Made by a program: the position numbers and the translations under genes
Assembly: GCA_013339895.1 (NCBI GenBank)
Contig: JABACO010000001.1
Location: 22,712,996 to 22,776,995 of the forward strand
DNA from: Ephydatia muelleri
Lineage: Eukaryota; Porifera; Demospongiae; Spongillida; Spongillidae
DNA length: 64,000 nucleotides
Direction of reading: 5' to 3'
Part shown: positions 20,150 through 32,368 of the stretch, piece after piece
How positions within the stretch are numbered: the first letter of the stretch is position 1
Layout: each line of letters begins with the position of its first letter
The notes under the pieces: model-generated
What the model saw: the letters and a program-made list of their open reading frames with translations, nothing else
The model's database searches: none
Told to the model about the DNA's origin: nothing

Positions 20150-21957
20150 CTGCTAGTTGTGTTGCCCATTCTCCTCCCCTTCAGTGAGTCCCCTCTCCAC
20201 TCCTGGTATGGACTGAGTACCTACTTCAGAGATTCTAGATTATGTGCCTTTAGCAGCAGTTCTCCCAGCAAAGTCCTATCCCATTCCTCTTTTTCGAAGC
20301 AACCATACAAACTGCAAATGACATTCACAATAACCATAACAACACATGTTCTTTACAAAAGTAAACGATGAGGTCATCATCATTACTACACGAAGACATG
20401 ACATTGTATTTCTAATGATGTATGTATGTTAGTATTATTCCGGAACGGAACCAAGTCAGTAATTGAACACGTGTTTTGTAGTTGTCATTTTTTGTGATTG
20501 ATCGATCAAGTCAAACCAGACCAGTGAGTGTTTTGTTGGGCATGTTAACGGGGGTATTTGCGTGGTTCACTCCATATTATTAATTGTGGTTAATCTTCTG
20601 CCACTATTATCTATCATTGGTCGTACTCCGGGGATCGTGGTGAGCATTGTGGCACCATGTTTGGGGGTGTGGTGAGATGGCACCGCCCAGTCATACAGTG
20701 CCCCAAGCAATAGTCAGAGAGGTCTTGTCCTTTTGGAAGTATTGCAGGAACGTGGTACTCGTGGAATTCTCGATCCCGTCCAATACACTGCTGACAAAGT
20801 GACAAGTACGACTTGAAGGTTTGGTGGGTCAAGCCATCGTTCCCCAGGGCCAGTGCAACGTAGCACAAATGTCAATAACTTATCAGTAACATGCAATTCC
20901 ATTCACACTATGGCGCCGTACACATTTTAAGGTCACATGGTGTGACTGATGACAGCTGAAATCTGCTTCAAGTTGTAACACGATCGCTTTATTGAGAACG
21001 TGATCAGCATCAGCGTGAAATGGACTTTAGAGTCGACAAAGGCCACACTACAGTATGTATCAGATCCATTTAGAGCACACTCTATCTTGTATTTTAACAA
21101 CCGCACGAAAATGCAAATGTCACATAACTCGTAACACTGTGTGGACAGCAATCAGATGTCAGTAATTCCATAAATTAGGTTATACGACACATTGCTTATT
21201 CTTCATCCCTGATTTGCGTCGATGCTACATGCCCATTCACGTATTTAAGTACTAAATAATCAGTTTGTATAGAGTTAAGAGTAATTTCCCACATCACAAA
21301 TAAATCGTTGGGAAACTTACCATTCCTCACCCTCGAACCTCAGAAATCACGTGAGAAACGAAATGAAATATAAAGGTTTAAGTTCGTCTTTGGATCGAAT
21401 GATATTTATTACTTAAAAGGTCTCGTCTGGTACCGTAATGCCATCTGATACACAGTCATTATCTGTCTGCACATGTGATTCATGGTCATCGGCAATGTTG
21501 ACTCATGTTTCATTACCCGAGGTTTCTGCTGTTTATTTGAACGTATCTATGCTACGTTACTGACGTTCTTCACCCATTCTGTAAAGTAGAGGCAATAATT
21601 CAAATTCTATATCAGTTGCGGCGATCTATTAGCACAAGCAAAAGTAATTCCCTTCGTCATGCTAATGAATCAAATGAATCAAATGTACTAAGTATTGCAG
21701 CGTAGACATGCACGTAAAACACCACTGCATGTGCATAGCAGCATCAAATCAGGTACTACAACACACAACTGAGATGGTCTGAGCAGACACGATCAATTGT
21801 ATACTTTGTGGTCTGACATGCATGCAGCATCACATATTATTTAATATCATCATAGTACTATCTCTGAAATAATCAATTATCATGTACCGGGCCTTTGCAA
21901 AACATGCGCATGTTAATGACGTGCTTGGTGTAAATGTAGTAGGTCTTGCCCAAAAGT
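20150..21957 (+). repeat. RepA copy 1, continuation after T2
   Basis: This matches 51756-53465 collinearly: TTGTGTTGCCCAT, CCTACTTCAGAGATTCTAGATTA, GATGAGGTCATCATCATTACTACACGA, GGGGGTGTGGTGAGATGGCACCGCCCA, GGTCAAGCCATCGTT, TTAGAGCACACTC, CATGTACCGG, and the end TAGTAGGTCTTGCCCAAAA at about 21940-21957. No coding region is conserved between the copies. The repeat ends just before 21960; beyond that the two loci differ. Confidence 0.78.
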
Positions 21958-22194
21958 AATGGCGGCTCCACACTTTTTTTACTGATTATTAATTATACAT
22001 GATCTTATTAATTATTCAAAGCAGTTAAACATAAATCAGGTGAGCAGCCGGTATAAGCATTATAAATGATTCAGCTTATAGCTGCTACTGTACCTGCTGC
22101 TCTCCATGTGGTTTGTGTTTAACAAGAAAACGAATTCTGAATTCTGAATTCTGGCACTTGGAAGATCGGTGATTGCAAGTTTCATTCCTGAGAA
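21958..22194. other. Short non-coding spacer
   Basis: AT-rich sequence between RepA and the hAT fragment. It contains a triple GAATTCT(G) tandem word at about 22130-22150. Nothing else is recognised. Confidence 0.4.
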
Positions 22195-22590
22195 ACCACA
22201 TCAACCAAGAGGATTCCGTTCCCACAACATGAAAATAGTAAGACCAATGTAGCCAAAAGAAGCATTCAGCCCTCTTGGTTTGACAAATGGCACTGGCTTC
22301 ACAATTGTGTTATACTGCCTCAAAGCAAAAATAGCTTTTATCGTCCTCTAATGCATGCAGATACAGCATTCGTAACAAGAGGTTTTAGCAATTCGAGTGA
22401 TGCTGCGAAGAAATTTTGGATACACAAGACTTCGATGTGTCATAATAAAGCCTGTCTAAAGGTCATCATTTTTCCATCAACTACACCAGCCTCTCTTTAC
22501 AACACCAAAAAGAGGTCGCAGTGTTTTCTTACATCCTGTCTAATATGAGATTTTTAGCAAGGCAAGGGTTGCCCCATGGTATACTCTATA
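22195..22590 (+). pseudogene. hAT transposase N-terminal fragment (TTF-type finger region)
   Basis: Reading shifts between frames but shows FDKWHWLHN, then ADTAFVTRGFSNSSDAAKKF, IHKTSMCHNKA, KVIIFPSTTP and, after a stop, RFLARQGLP. This is the recognisable N-terminal zinc-finger segment of ZMYM-like hAT transposases (consensus aFvsrGF.nW.dA...f..He.S..H..a). Conserved Cys are lost and no TIR was located, so it is an orphan fragment. It may belong to the same broad family as the C-terminal fragments at 3920-4180 and 54938-55159. Confidence 0.6.
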
Positions 22591-25057
22591 TTGTGTTGTG
22601 AAATATCTAAGGGACCTTACACCCATCCATAGAGTGCTTGTTTCACCTGTTGTGTGGGTCATTGGTGGAAGGGTCATGAGTGGTGGGAGGCTCATCTATC
22701 TGCAGCTCCATTCCAGGTTGTGAGGTCCTAGCTATCTCTTTCAATAACTTTGTACCATCATATGAGAAGTGATTTTTGCTGTGAAAGAATATACCATAAT
22801 AAAGCACAGAACCACGCACATTAAACATATTCATTAGCAGCACCTCAGCTTGCATGCCTTTAGTATGTGGTATGTATAGTATGTATGGTACATGTACATG
22901 CACATATTGGGTTCCTTCACGCTGATATACAGTCTATTAGTTCAGGACTTCAGGTTTGTATGTGGATTTGTTTGTTTTCATCATTTTAGGCCAGGTAACT
23001 ATAAGTGCATGGTTGCAGGTTTAAAGCATGCAAGAATTCTTAATCTATTAAGAGGGTGACAGATTTCATTGGCCAGAATAACAGATTTCAAACCAAAATA
23101 GGTGCAGTATACATGTAACTGACAAAAAATACTCTAACTTATAGTTTTACTCATAACATAGACACCCACCCCACCCACTAGATTGTAAATGCCCTAACTC
23201 TCTATTGACACTTCATGCACAATATATGCTACCTAGCAACCTTCCAGTCCCATTCAGTATTTGTTTGCTGAAGAACTTAGAATCATTAACTATCAATATG
23301 ACCGTGAACAATCATTGTTGTGTGATTTGGCCTGCCATCATATATGACACGCCAAAGACACAAAGTGTCCTTTGAGCACACCACAAATAAATGTATAAAA
23401 CACTGAAACTACCAGTAAAATTGCATGTTTGTCATTTAGTATTGCAACATATCAACATCACATTAATAAACTCAAAATGTGAATGTGGGATTCACATGGA
23501 GAGCAGTAGGTACTTGGGGTACCACCGTACCCTGGGTTTGAAATAAGACCTGCTAACCACTTCATTGCTCTTGATCATTACAAAATAAAAGCCAAACATG
23601 TACATATCATAGTCCGATCAGCAGTGGAGGATCCAGGGAGGTTTCGATACCGCCCCCTCCTCCCCCTCTCCAATCTGTCTACCCATTTGTGACTGCAGAG
23701 TGTATAATTATGCCCAGCTTTGGTGCACGTAATGTCTCGTATTGATAGTAACTTGGACGTGTAATGTACTGATTAAATTAAATGAGCATGAAACTCAGTC
23801 TTCATTACATTCATAAGCTTAATTAAACTCGCACACTAAACCCCATGCCCACTTGGGTCTCAAGCTTTTGGATCCACTGTTGGACCTTATACCAACCAAA
23901 TCATCCATCGCACATGGGTATGCAGAAATGAGATTAATTTAATTTTTATGCCAACTTCATTCAGTACCCCAGAGTACGGCTAATGGTTTTATACAGTATA
24001 GGCACGAGTTCTCTACCTGGCTCCAGCTCTGTGTTGGTTGATTTGTATTTACATATGTTAGGTGTCATGCAGAGTCAACACTACACCAATATGTTGTCAT
24101 GGAGACTGGGTGGGTGCTAGGGATATGTGTGAAGCAATAGGAGAGAGATGGGAAAGCTTGTGTTATAGTCTACACATTCCCTTGGGTGAGGTCACAATGA
24201 TGTCATAGCAACTGACACCAGGAAACTTGAGAGCGACACCAAATACCATCACAATATCTCCCATTGTCCGATACTAGTCTCCAGACCACATTGTGACATC
24301 CAGCAGACCTCTGTGTTTATCTACGTAATGCCTGTTTTGCGAGTTGACTGCTTTGTACATGACTGGACATTATGTAATGGTATTTATTAACAAAACGGTC
24401 ATTGTGAACTGAGTGTACATGTATAGTGCAACATGACTCACCAAGTTTCAGCAATATTCATCAGCCTGATAGAGATACAAATGAACAAATCAGTTGCTAT
24501 GACAACACACCAATCATACAGTGAGCATAGTTAGTGTGCAATAATGAGATCACATGAGATATAGATCACCTGATATGGATATTGGTATGTGGTTTACATT
24601 GTAATGGTCCTACCATATATGGTCATTGGTCGGCACCTCCATTCACCTTCATCAGAACATTAAACATTATTTACTCCCTCTATCACCATTCTAATGAATA
24701 AAAGTTCATTATCAAAATAAAACTAAAGGTAGCATCATGTCTTCATTATTTTTATTCATGCCACCCCCACCCCTCCCATTCAAAATTCCACTGAAGGGGA
24801 AACTTGTATTACTCAAGTACAATGATTACACTGTAGCTATGAGCTTTTCCCAAGACCACCATTGCCTAATGCTGAAGGCTTTAAACACATACATCAGGAC
24901 CATTGAGAGTGGAGGAGGAGCCCAGCAATAATATTGTCACCCCACCCTCTTCGTACAGCATGACGTAATGCACATGTATATTGTGTGTGTGTGTGCATCT
25001 GTGCATGTGTGTGTGCATGCATATGGGGATCAGAAGGGGTTTAACAAATATCTGGCA
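22591..25057. other. 2.5 kb without recognisable genes
   Basis: No coding signal on either strand. About 23627-23881 is bounded by CAGTGGAGGATCC and GGATCCACTG, inverted ends that resemble the CAG(G/T)GG family, but without a matching target duplication, so a MITE here is only possible. The word TCTAATGAATAAAAGTTCATTATCAAAATAAAACTAAAGGTAGCA, split here in prose as the block at about 24690-24735, recurs at 26271-26315. A CA/TG-rich stretch lies at 24975-25020. Confidence 0.4.
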
Positions 25058-26460
25058 TAACCGCTAGGGTGGATGAGAGAGCACTGAATGCTTCCAAAAT
25101 ACAGGCTTGGATATTGGTAGTCCAAATAATGCCCAGCAGAGGGAAGTCTTGTTTGAAGCATATGATAATATGTCAATTCGGTTGCTAGGCAACAGAACAG
25201 AGTTGTTATGCGTGGTTTTAAAGGCATCTTGGTGGATCAGAGGTACATAGGCATACATTTATGTGGTTTTCTAGCAACCTCAAAAGATGCACAACCCCAC
25301 CCACACACCCATCATAAACACTGCTACACAGACAAGTATGCAGTGAACTTACCCAAACACCTCCAGGGGGCATTGACTGATGATCAATATCAAGGGTTCT
25401 ATGCTATTGTCTCCCAGGCAGTTATCCCCTAGGCTGGGTGGATGGACACATAAGGTTACACTAACATCTCAACACCTCCATAATGGCAGGTGTTCAGTGA
25501 TATGCACACTTGTGAAGATGCATGCCAATGATACACGTTCAAACACAGCTGTACGTTGGGAATGGTTTGTGTTTGGATGGCTGAAGTCAAACTACACACA
25601 ATGTACAGTAGTGGTCCAAATAATCATAACAATTTGTCTACATTCTACGATGGTCGCACTGTGCAGTACGATTGAATAAAACCATTTGAAGACAGTTCAT
25701 AACACGAAGTCATTATGACCACCCTTAAGTGTTAATAATGTTAAAGACTAGTGGAACTTAGACTTTCCAATGTCTCACTCTAATATTGTAATTTATATTC
25801 CTAAAAAATGGAAAACATATCTTGGTAGCATCATCGCTGTACGATTATGAACTGTCATGTTTATTTTGACCGCTAATGTAGATCACATACATCATTAGCA
25901 CTTGTGTTCTGTACCAAATTTGCGACATGCAAATCTGCTTGCATAAAAGCTCAGGTGTACCATTGCATACTGACCACCACTGGAAATAGGAATCTTCTAT
26001 ATCTATGGTAATATACCATACTGATTGTTATTCCAGTCAACACATCAGTTTTCTACATTTATTCTATTCCACTAAACTAACACTCCAGTTTGGATGAATA
26101 ATTATCTTTGTAATGATAAAGCCTCAGAGAATATATCTCCCATGGCATGGTTACATTCATATAACTGAATACCATTTCTTCACAGATAGGAAAGCGTAAA
26201 CTATTTTAGCCCGGATGCCTTATGTCAGAGACAACCCTAGGTTAGTAATGCAAGGTATATAACTTCCTTTTTCTAATGAATAAAAGTTCATTATCAAAAT
26301 AAAACTAAAGGTAGCAGAGTTTTGTTCATTTGACAATAATGACATGAAGTCAAGTCACTTAGTTTGTTAGCGTGGCAGACTTTCAAATACACCACCAACT
26401 ACAGGAGAGTACAAACTTGACATTGAAAAAGGCATCAAAATAGTGCAGAAGATGAAGGTA
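25058..26460 (+). repeat. RepB copy 2
   Basis: This matches copy 1 (380-3140) with large internal deletions. Its first 180 bp match 78-178 in inverted orientation. ORF 25380-25679 parallels ORF 561-779 but frames are not preserved, so neither is treated as a gene. Confidence 0.75.
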
Positions 26461-26747
26461 GTGCATCCCCTCCGAGCATTGCTTGTTTCAGGTGTGGTGG
26501 GAACATGTTCCAACAGAGAGCAAGCTAAAAGGATCAGCTTATTATTCCTATGGACAGATCAGGTCCATTTCTAAGCTGTGCAGAGGCAACTGCACAGCAG
26601 TTATACCATTACCTAACAAAGGGTGCGGCTTCTATTGAAGCCTAGAATTGGATTGGTGTTAAGAACCGGGCCTTGTGTTGATGTCGTAACTCTCACACGT
26701 GGTTTTCCAGTAATATTAAAATTGCAGACATGTTTTTGCCAACCCTA
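26461..26747. other. Spacer with a RepA-like word
   Basis: Positions about 26688-26725 (TAACTCTCACACGTGGTTTTCCAGTAATATTAA, given here only as a locus) resemble 11056-11090 and 51466-51495 of RepA, so a small RepA fragment is present. No gene is seen. Confidence 0.4.
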
Positions 26748-27067
26748 ACAAGGATAGTTACTTAGGCCACTTCTAATACAACGATACCGTAACAAGGATA
26801 GTTATTTAGGCCACTTCTAATACGATACCATAGTTATTTTGGCCACTTCTAATACGATACCATAGTTATTTTGGCCACTTCTAATACAACGATACCGTAT
26901 AACAAGGATAGTTGTTATGGCCACTTCTAATACAACGATATCGTAACAAGGATAGTTATTTAGGCCACTTCTAATACGATATCATAGTTAGTTTGGCCAC
27001 TTCTAATACGATACCATAGTTATTTTGGCCACTTCTAATACAACGATACCGTAACAAGGATAGTTAC
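26748..27067. repeat. Minisatellite with two interleaved unit types
   Basis: About nine tandem units end in GGCCACTTCTAATAC. One type continues AACGATACCGTAACAAGGATAGTTA, the other GATACCATAGTTATTTT. The pattern is long-short-short-long, repeated twice, giving a higher-order structure with a period of about 160 bp. Confidence 0.85.
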
Positions 27068-27274
27068 TATACTTTTGTCAACTATGTAACCACTCCTGCA
27101 TTGTATATTAGGGAGGTGTTCATGTCATGCATGCATGTGGATTAGTGTGGGAGGGGAATCCCATCTCTAGCACCCTCCCCCTGACTTTACCCCTAATGCC
27201 TTCCCCAATAGATAGAGTTTAAGGTAGTTAAACGCAGTTAACCGACTACGACGCACGTGTAGGGAACGCCCAAC

Positions 27275-27435
27275 TGTAGTGTATTGGACTGCTAGAACTA
27301 TACTATAGGTCTGGGAACTAGTAGTGGTTAGTGCGCTTGCGCATATGATTATATAAACTGTGGTGTCTTCGTGTGTTATAGCTGCTGTGTTGTCATTATA
27401 ACTTTACTACAGAACTTGGTGGTGGGAACACTACA
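27275..27435 (+). repeat. G2 5' LTR and adjacent primer-binding site
   Basis: The 161-bp LTR has a TATA-like TATATAAA at about 27350. The next bases, CTGGCGATGAGGGTGGG (27436-27452), are the candidate tRNA primer-binding site; TGGCGA starts are common in this clade. Confidence 0.85.
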
Positions 27436-27455
27436 CTGGCGATGAGGGTGGGATC

Positions 27456-28895
27456 ATGGCAACAGTCGGGAAGCTAGGTGAGTTCGTTCCTGAGTGCGAG
27501 TCACTGACGGCGTATGTTGAACAGGGCCGAGTTGTATTTTGAGGCCAACAAAATAGAAAAAAGGAGAAAGGTTCCTGTTTTCCTAAGCGTTTTGGGAAGT
27601 AAGACGTACTCCGTTCTACGCGACTTGTTGGCCCCAGCCAAGCCTAAAGATAACAGGGGCGGATCCAGGGATTTTGGGAAAGGGGGGTCTGATAAATATA
27701 TTCACAACTGGGGGGAGGGTACGGGAGGCGGCGTGCCCCCTCCCGTGACAGCAAGGGGGTCTGGGGGAGCACTGTTTTGCTTTTGCGTTTATTTAGCATG
27801 AATTTCACAGTGATATCCAATACATATACATCACGTGATATCCGGATTACTAGAGCCTGCATGGATAGCGACGAGAAAACTGTTCATTCTTCACAATGCT
27901 ATGGTTCCTACTGCTCAGCAATTTAATTCGTGACGCAAAGCTTTTGTGAATTTGTGACCGAAGCCAAGCAAGCACCAGTTACATGTCGGTCTATAAACGA
28001 CTCATGTATGTTTTACTATAATATTAGTAATTTTTGTTTATTTAGCTCAATAGCTATCTGTTTTATGAGGAAAAGAATCTGAGATCCATCCCATTCACGT
28101 CTTTTGATCGCTTACCTCAATTCCTGCTCACACGCATCATTCGATCTATCGTGCGATTTAATATTTCATTAATACACATGTAGGAGGATTTAATTAGATC
28201 GATATAGACCCCGCTTGGCTAGAACGATGTGCAATCTTGCAAATCCAAGGACGGTAACATGTAGAACGCTGCATAAATTACAGTATGCATACGTCATTCT
28301 TCATATAGGAAAGGGGGGTCCGGACCTCCTGTTCCCCCCCCCCCCCCCCCCCCCCTAAATCCACCCCTGGATAAGGAATTTTCAGAGTTGACATTTTGGT
28401 CCGCCATTTTGAGCCAAGATTGATAGTAATCTCTGAATGGTTCTGTTTTCACAAACGAGACCAGAAGCCGGGGGAGTCTATCGCAGTATTTTTGTCCGAA
28501 CTAAGAAGACTAGCAGCCTTTTGCTCATTCAGCACCTTCTTGGAAGAGGCACTGAGGGATAGGTCAGTGTGTGGCTGTTAAACGAGGCAATACAAAGAAA
28601 GCTACTAATGGAAGCGGATTTGATCCTTAGTAAGGCTTTCAAAATAGCTCAGGGGATTGAGACTGCAGCGGGGTTTTGTGAAGGAAAGAAGAATGCTGGT
28701 GGACCATTGGCATACCTCATAGGGAAATTAGAAGACTCTCAGGAAAGTAGGGTAGAGAAGGTCATAAAGGGTCCACCTAGGCAGAGTTTTGGAAATGGCA
28801 GTATGGGCCGCAATAAGAAGATTGTGTGTTTTAGATGTGGGAAACCAGGGCATTATAGCTAGAGTGTGCCCTCAAGGAAACCGTGGCTATAGCAA
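27456..28895 (+). pseudogene. gag: G2 gag, split by a MITE
   Basis: ATG at 27456 gives MATVGKLGEFVPECESL; a frameshift at about 27515 leads to RAELYFEANKIEKRRKVPV and DLLAPAKPKD, where the MITE enters at 27654. After it the frame continues with EFSELTF, and then with HFEPRLIVISEWFCFHKRDQ, LSELRRLAAFC and the capsid end (28396-28730). The CCHC knuckle VCFRCGKPGHYS (about 28826-28861) has a stop two codons later. The pieces are a recognisable Ty3/gypsy capsid-nucleocapsid but with at least three frame breaks. Confidence 0.8.
27654..28369. mobile_element. 716-bp MITE with CAGGGG(C/T)GGAT ends and 5-bp duplication GATAA
   Basis: The left end CAGGGGCGGATCCAG and the right end CTAAATCCACCCCTG are imperfect inverted repeats. 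GATAA is present at 27649-27653 and 28370-28374, and removing the element restores the gag reading AKPKD-KEFSEL. A long C-run lies just inside the right end (28334-28355) and G-rich tracts inside the left. No coding region is seen. The ends resemble those of the MITE at 57114-57877. Confidence 0.85.
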
Positions 28896-28929
28896 GGGTG
28901 GGCACACGGAGAAACGGGAGATGTGTGTT

Positions 28930-29300
28930 GATGCAGATGAAGAGTGTGTGGATGTTTTGAATACTGTGTATGTCCTTCGGAAAACATTGTCATCACCCAT
29001 AGTTGTGAGAGTGAAGCTCAATGGGAAGGAGGCAGCGCAGTGATGGAACTGGATACTGGAGCAGCAGTGTTGATCATTCCGGAATCGGTACAACAACAGT
29101 TATTTCCTCACAGTGTTTGTCAATTGACAACTGCTCTTTTGAGGCGTACACTGGTGAGCCTATAGCAGTTAAGCGTACCTGACCTGTTAAGGTAGAGTAT
29201 GGCTCTCAGTTTTACAAGGTGTATGTTGTACTTGGGAAGGGGCCCAGTCTCCTTGGAAGGGATTTGTTAAAACACATCAGACTGGACTGGAAAGAAATAC
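28930..29300 (+). pseudogene. G2 aspartic protease
   Basis: MELDTGAAVLII carries the catalytic DTG (about 29042-29080), followed by VQQQLFP. After a frameshift the segment LGKGPSLLGRDLLKHIRLDWK (29228-29290) contains the conserved (I/L)LGRD(L/W)L motif that marks the end of the protease. Frames differ between the halves, so it is inactive. Confidence 0.75.
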
Positions 29301-29960
29301 AAATTGTACACCCAATGGCATCAGAGGAGGTAGCAAGGATGTTAAAGGATTATGAATCTGTCTTTTCAACTGAGCTGGGTACCATCAAGTCATTTAAGGC
29401 TAAACTTGTGCTTAAACAGGGGTTACACCCAAGTTTTGTAGGGCTCGTAGTGTGCCTTTTGCCTTGAGGTCTGCTGTTGAAACTGAGCTAGATTGTCTAG
29501 AGGAGTTGGGAATTGTCGAAATAGTATCTCATTCAGATTGGGCTACGCCCATAGTACCTGTTGTCAAGGGGGATGGTAAGGTTAGGATTTGTGGGGACTA
29601 CAAGGTCACAGTAAATCCTTGTCTAGACGTGGATCAGCACCCCTTGCCCAAGCCTGAAGAGTTGTTTGCGACCTTATCAGCAGGTCAACAGTTCTCCAAA
29701 ATGGATTTAAGTCAAGCGTACTTACAACTAGAGCTTGATGAGGAATCAAAGAATTTGGTTACACTAAATACGCACAAAGGGTTGTATAGGTTTACTCGCC
29801 TGCCATTTGGAGTTGCATCTGCCCCTGCAATTTTTCAGAGGCTAATGGAGTCTGTGTTTTTGGCATACCAGAGGTAGTGTGTTACATGACGACATCCTTA
29901 TGACAGGTGCTAACACTGCTGAGCATTTGCGAAACATAGAGTATTGAAACAATTGGCTGC
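29300..29960 (+). pseudogene. G2 reverse transcriptase
   Basis: The ORF at 29452-29877 shows ELDCLEELGIVEIVSHSDW, TPIVPVVKGDGKVRICGDY, PLPKPEELFATLSAGQQF, KMDLSQAYLQLELD (first catalytic Asp), and FTRLPFGVASAPAIFQRLM. The YxDD box region (about 29880-29905) is disturbed: after a stop the sequence reads HDDILMTG in another frame, so the tyrosine is lost through an indel. A thumb continues with FGIKAKKAKCAFLQ (29956-30000). Confidence 0.85.
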
Positions 29961-30950
29961 TTTTGGTATTAAGGCCAAGAAAGCCAAATGTGCATTCCTA
30001 CAAGACTCCCTTGAGTTTTTAGGTCATGTTATTGATAAGGAGGGCCTACACACATCACCTACAAAGGTTGAGGCTATTGAACAGGCACCAATTCCCCAAA
30101 ATAGAAAGGAACTGAGATCTTTTTGGGTTTGGTTCTTACTATGGACAATTTGTTCCCAATTTGTCTACCCTGCTCAAACCACTAAATGATCTGCTAAAGG
30201 GGGATCAGCCTTGGGTGTGGTGCAAGAGGTGTGACCATGCAGTTAAGACTGTGAAGGAGGTGTTAGCTAGAGCCCCAGTGATGATGCACTATAACCCCCA
30301 CTTACCTATCAAGCTAGCGGGGGATGCTTCTGCTTCCGGGATGGGGCAGTGATTTCGCACCATCTCCCTGATGGGAGTGAACATCCGATAGCATATGCCT
30401 CTCGTACTTTGTCCCAGGCAGAGTGCAACTATGCCCAGTTGGAAAAGGAGGCCTTGTCCTTGATTTTTGGTATTATATAGCGTGTGCGTGGGATAGCTCT
30501 GCTTTGTGTTCAAATGATGAATCATCACACATTTCGGGGAAAAAATTGCTATGCAACTGAACCGAGTATCTAATCAACTTCGATCTTGCATATCAAAATT
30601 GCTACGCAATTATTAAAAAGTAAATTATTCCCTGATGTTTACATATATGGCCGGTCTTTCACGCTAGTCACAGATCATAAACCATTGTAGTGCATTTTGG
30701 GGCCCAAGCAAGGAATACCAGAACTTGCGACTCCAGATTGCAGAGATGGGCCCTCATTTTAGCAGCCTACAATTACAAGATTGAGTTTCGCCCTACACAA
30801 GAACATGGAAATGTGGATGGGTTGTCAAGATTGCCCCTCCCAGAAGTGACACACTCTGATCCAGATATCAATATGTTGAATGTGTTGCAGATTGATGCCT
30901 TACCAGTGTTGGCGGGGATCAAGTGCAGAGTGACACATTGCTAAGTAAGG
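29944..30950 (+). pseudogene. G2 connection and RNase H, with an insertion
   Basis: The connection includes LEFLGHVIDKEGLHTSPTKV (30010-30070). RNase H starts [11 protein letters not shown] (30313-30345), with a stop where GAV is expected, then [17 protein letters not shown] and [20 protein letters not shown] (30350-30473). There a 136-bp foreign insert (30476-30611) interrupts. After it GRSFTLVTDHK and, in a shifted frame, LQRWALILAAYNYKIEF and GNVDGLSRLPLP (30735-30840) complete the domain. Confidence 0.8.
30476..30611. mobile_element. Small insert in G2 RNase H (possible MITE)
   Basis: The RNase H reading stops at LIFGI and resumes after about 136 bp with KK...YGRSFTLV. ATTA is present on both sides (30472-30475 and 30612-30615). 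The insert contains two similar words (AAAATTGCTATGCAACTG and AAAATTGCTACGCAATT). No clear long inverted ends. Confidence 0.5.
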
Positions 30951-31074
30951 TAATCCAGTATGTGCGAGAGGGGTGACCCTCACTGGTACCAGATGAGTTG
31001 AAACCTTATTGGATTAGGAGAAATCAGCTGTCAATCGAATGTAACTGTTTATTCTGCGTAATTCGTGGGGTTAT

Positions 31075-32340
31075 ACATCCAGAGTTTCAGTATCGGGTGA
31101 AGGCAGAGCTACATAGATACCATCCTGGAGTAGTGCGGATGAAAATGCTGGCTTGAGCTCATGTATGGTAGCCAGGGTTGGACCAAGAATTGGAGAATAT
31201 TGTAAAAGGATGCCTCAGTTGTCAGACACATAAGCATACACTAAGCATTGCACCCCTACATCCTTGGGGTTGGCCGACACGTCCATGGTGCCGTATTCAT
31301 GTAGATTTTGCTGGTGCATTTTTGAACAGGATGTTCCTTATAGTGGTGGACGCACATTCTAAATGGCCGGAGGTGATACCTATGGCTTCAACCACAGCTG
31401 TTCAGACTATTGCAGCTTTGAGACCGTTATTCGGGTCATATGGTATCCCAGAGCAGTTAGTGACAATGTTCCTCAGTTTGTATCAGATGAATTTGTCATA
31501 TTCTTGAAACTGAACAGAGTCAAGCATATCCTGTGTGCCCCATACCACCCTTCCTCCAATAGTTTGGCAGAACGGTTTGTGCAAACCATCAAGACCGCTA
31601 TGAAGGTGAATGGAGCGATTTCAAGCAATTTGTCCCCAAGGTTGAATAGCTTCTTGCTCTCTTATCGTAATACACCACATACTACCATCAATGAGGCCCC
31701 TAGTACATTTTTTGTGTGACGGAAACTGCGATCCCTACTGGACTTGTTGAGACCAGTGTGGATAAGACTGTCTTTGATCACCAGGCCCAGCAGAAAAGAG
31801 ACCATGATGCTGGAGCCAGATTCAGAGAGTGTTTTGTAGAACAGGTTTTAGCTTATGATCCCAGGAATAGGACTTGGAAAGAAGAAGTGATCGCAGAAAG
31901 AACTGACCCAACCTCTTATGTGGTACAAATGCAAGGAGGAGAGGTGTTGTGGAAGAGGCATATTGACCACAGTAAGCCACTCACATTTGCATCATCATCT
32001 CTGCCGGTGATACCATCACAAGCCGCTCAACATGGCGGACCTTCCCTACCCTGTGCGACAGATGTACCACCAGTTAAACTGACTAATCCGGAAGTTGCTA
32101 TGCTCACTCAACCCACAATTCCCTCCCCCTTACACAACTTCATCCAAACTTGGCAGAAAGTGCTTCTCAACCGGTGGTTAATAATCCAGACACACCTAGC
32201 GAGGGGAAGGTCAAGCACAAATCCCTCCTGTTCCATCATCAATGGATTCTCCGACCCTACCCCAAGTACCTCAACAAGTAACAACAGAAGCATGTACACC
32301 TCAACGCCGTTATCCAGCAAGGAACCGACGACCACCTGAC
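31075..32340 (+). pseudogene. G2 integrase and C-terminal arm
   Basis: The zinc finger shows H...H (ELHRYHPG at about 31105) and CLSCQTHKH (31211). The core has HVDFAGAFLN (first D, about 31300), VSDEFVIF in the NVPQFVSDEF segment (second D shifted, about 31468-31500) and YHPSSNSLAERFVQTIK (E, about 31543-31595). A tail with LLSYRNTPHTTINEAPS (31657-31705) follows. The second ORF (31716-32339) contains RDHDAGARFRECFVEQVLAYD and a GPY-like arm, and ends near the polypurine tract AAGGAGGGAAAGAAA (32354-32368). Confidence 0.85.
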
Positions 32341-32368
32341 AGATTCTGATCTTAAGGAGGGAAAGAAA

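Noticed and set aside
19799-20371. ORFs 19799-20074(-) and 20105-20371(+) as genes
   Set aside because: They overlap the T2 terminus and RepA and are not conserved in the paralogous copies.
23627-23881. MITE bounded by CAGTGGAGGATCC / GGATCCACTG
   Set aside because: The ends are similar to the CAG(G/T)GG family, but no target duplication could be found, so I did not list it as an element.
26748-27067. CRISPR-like array
   Set aside because: Repeats and spacers are not distinct; units are variants of one minisatellite sequence, and the genome is eukaryotic.
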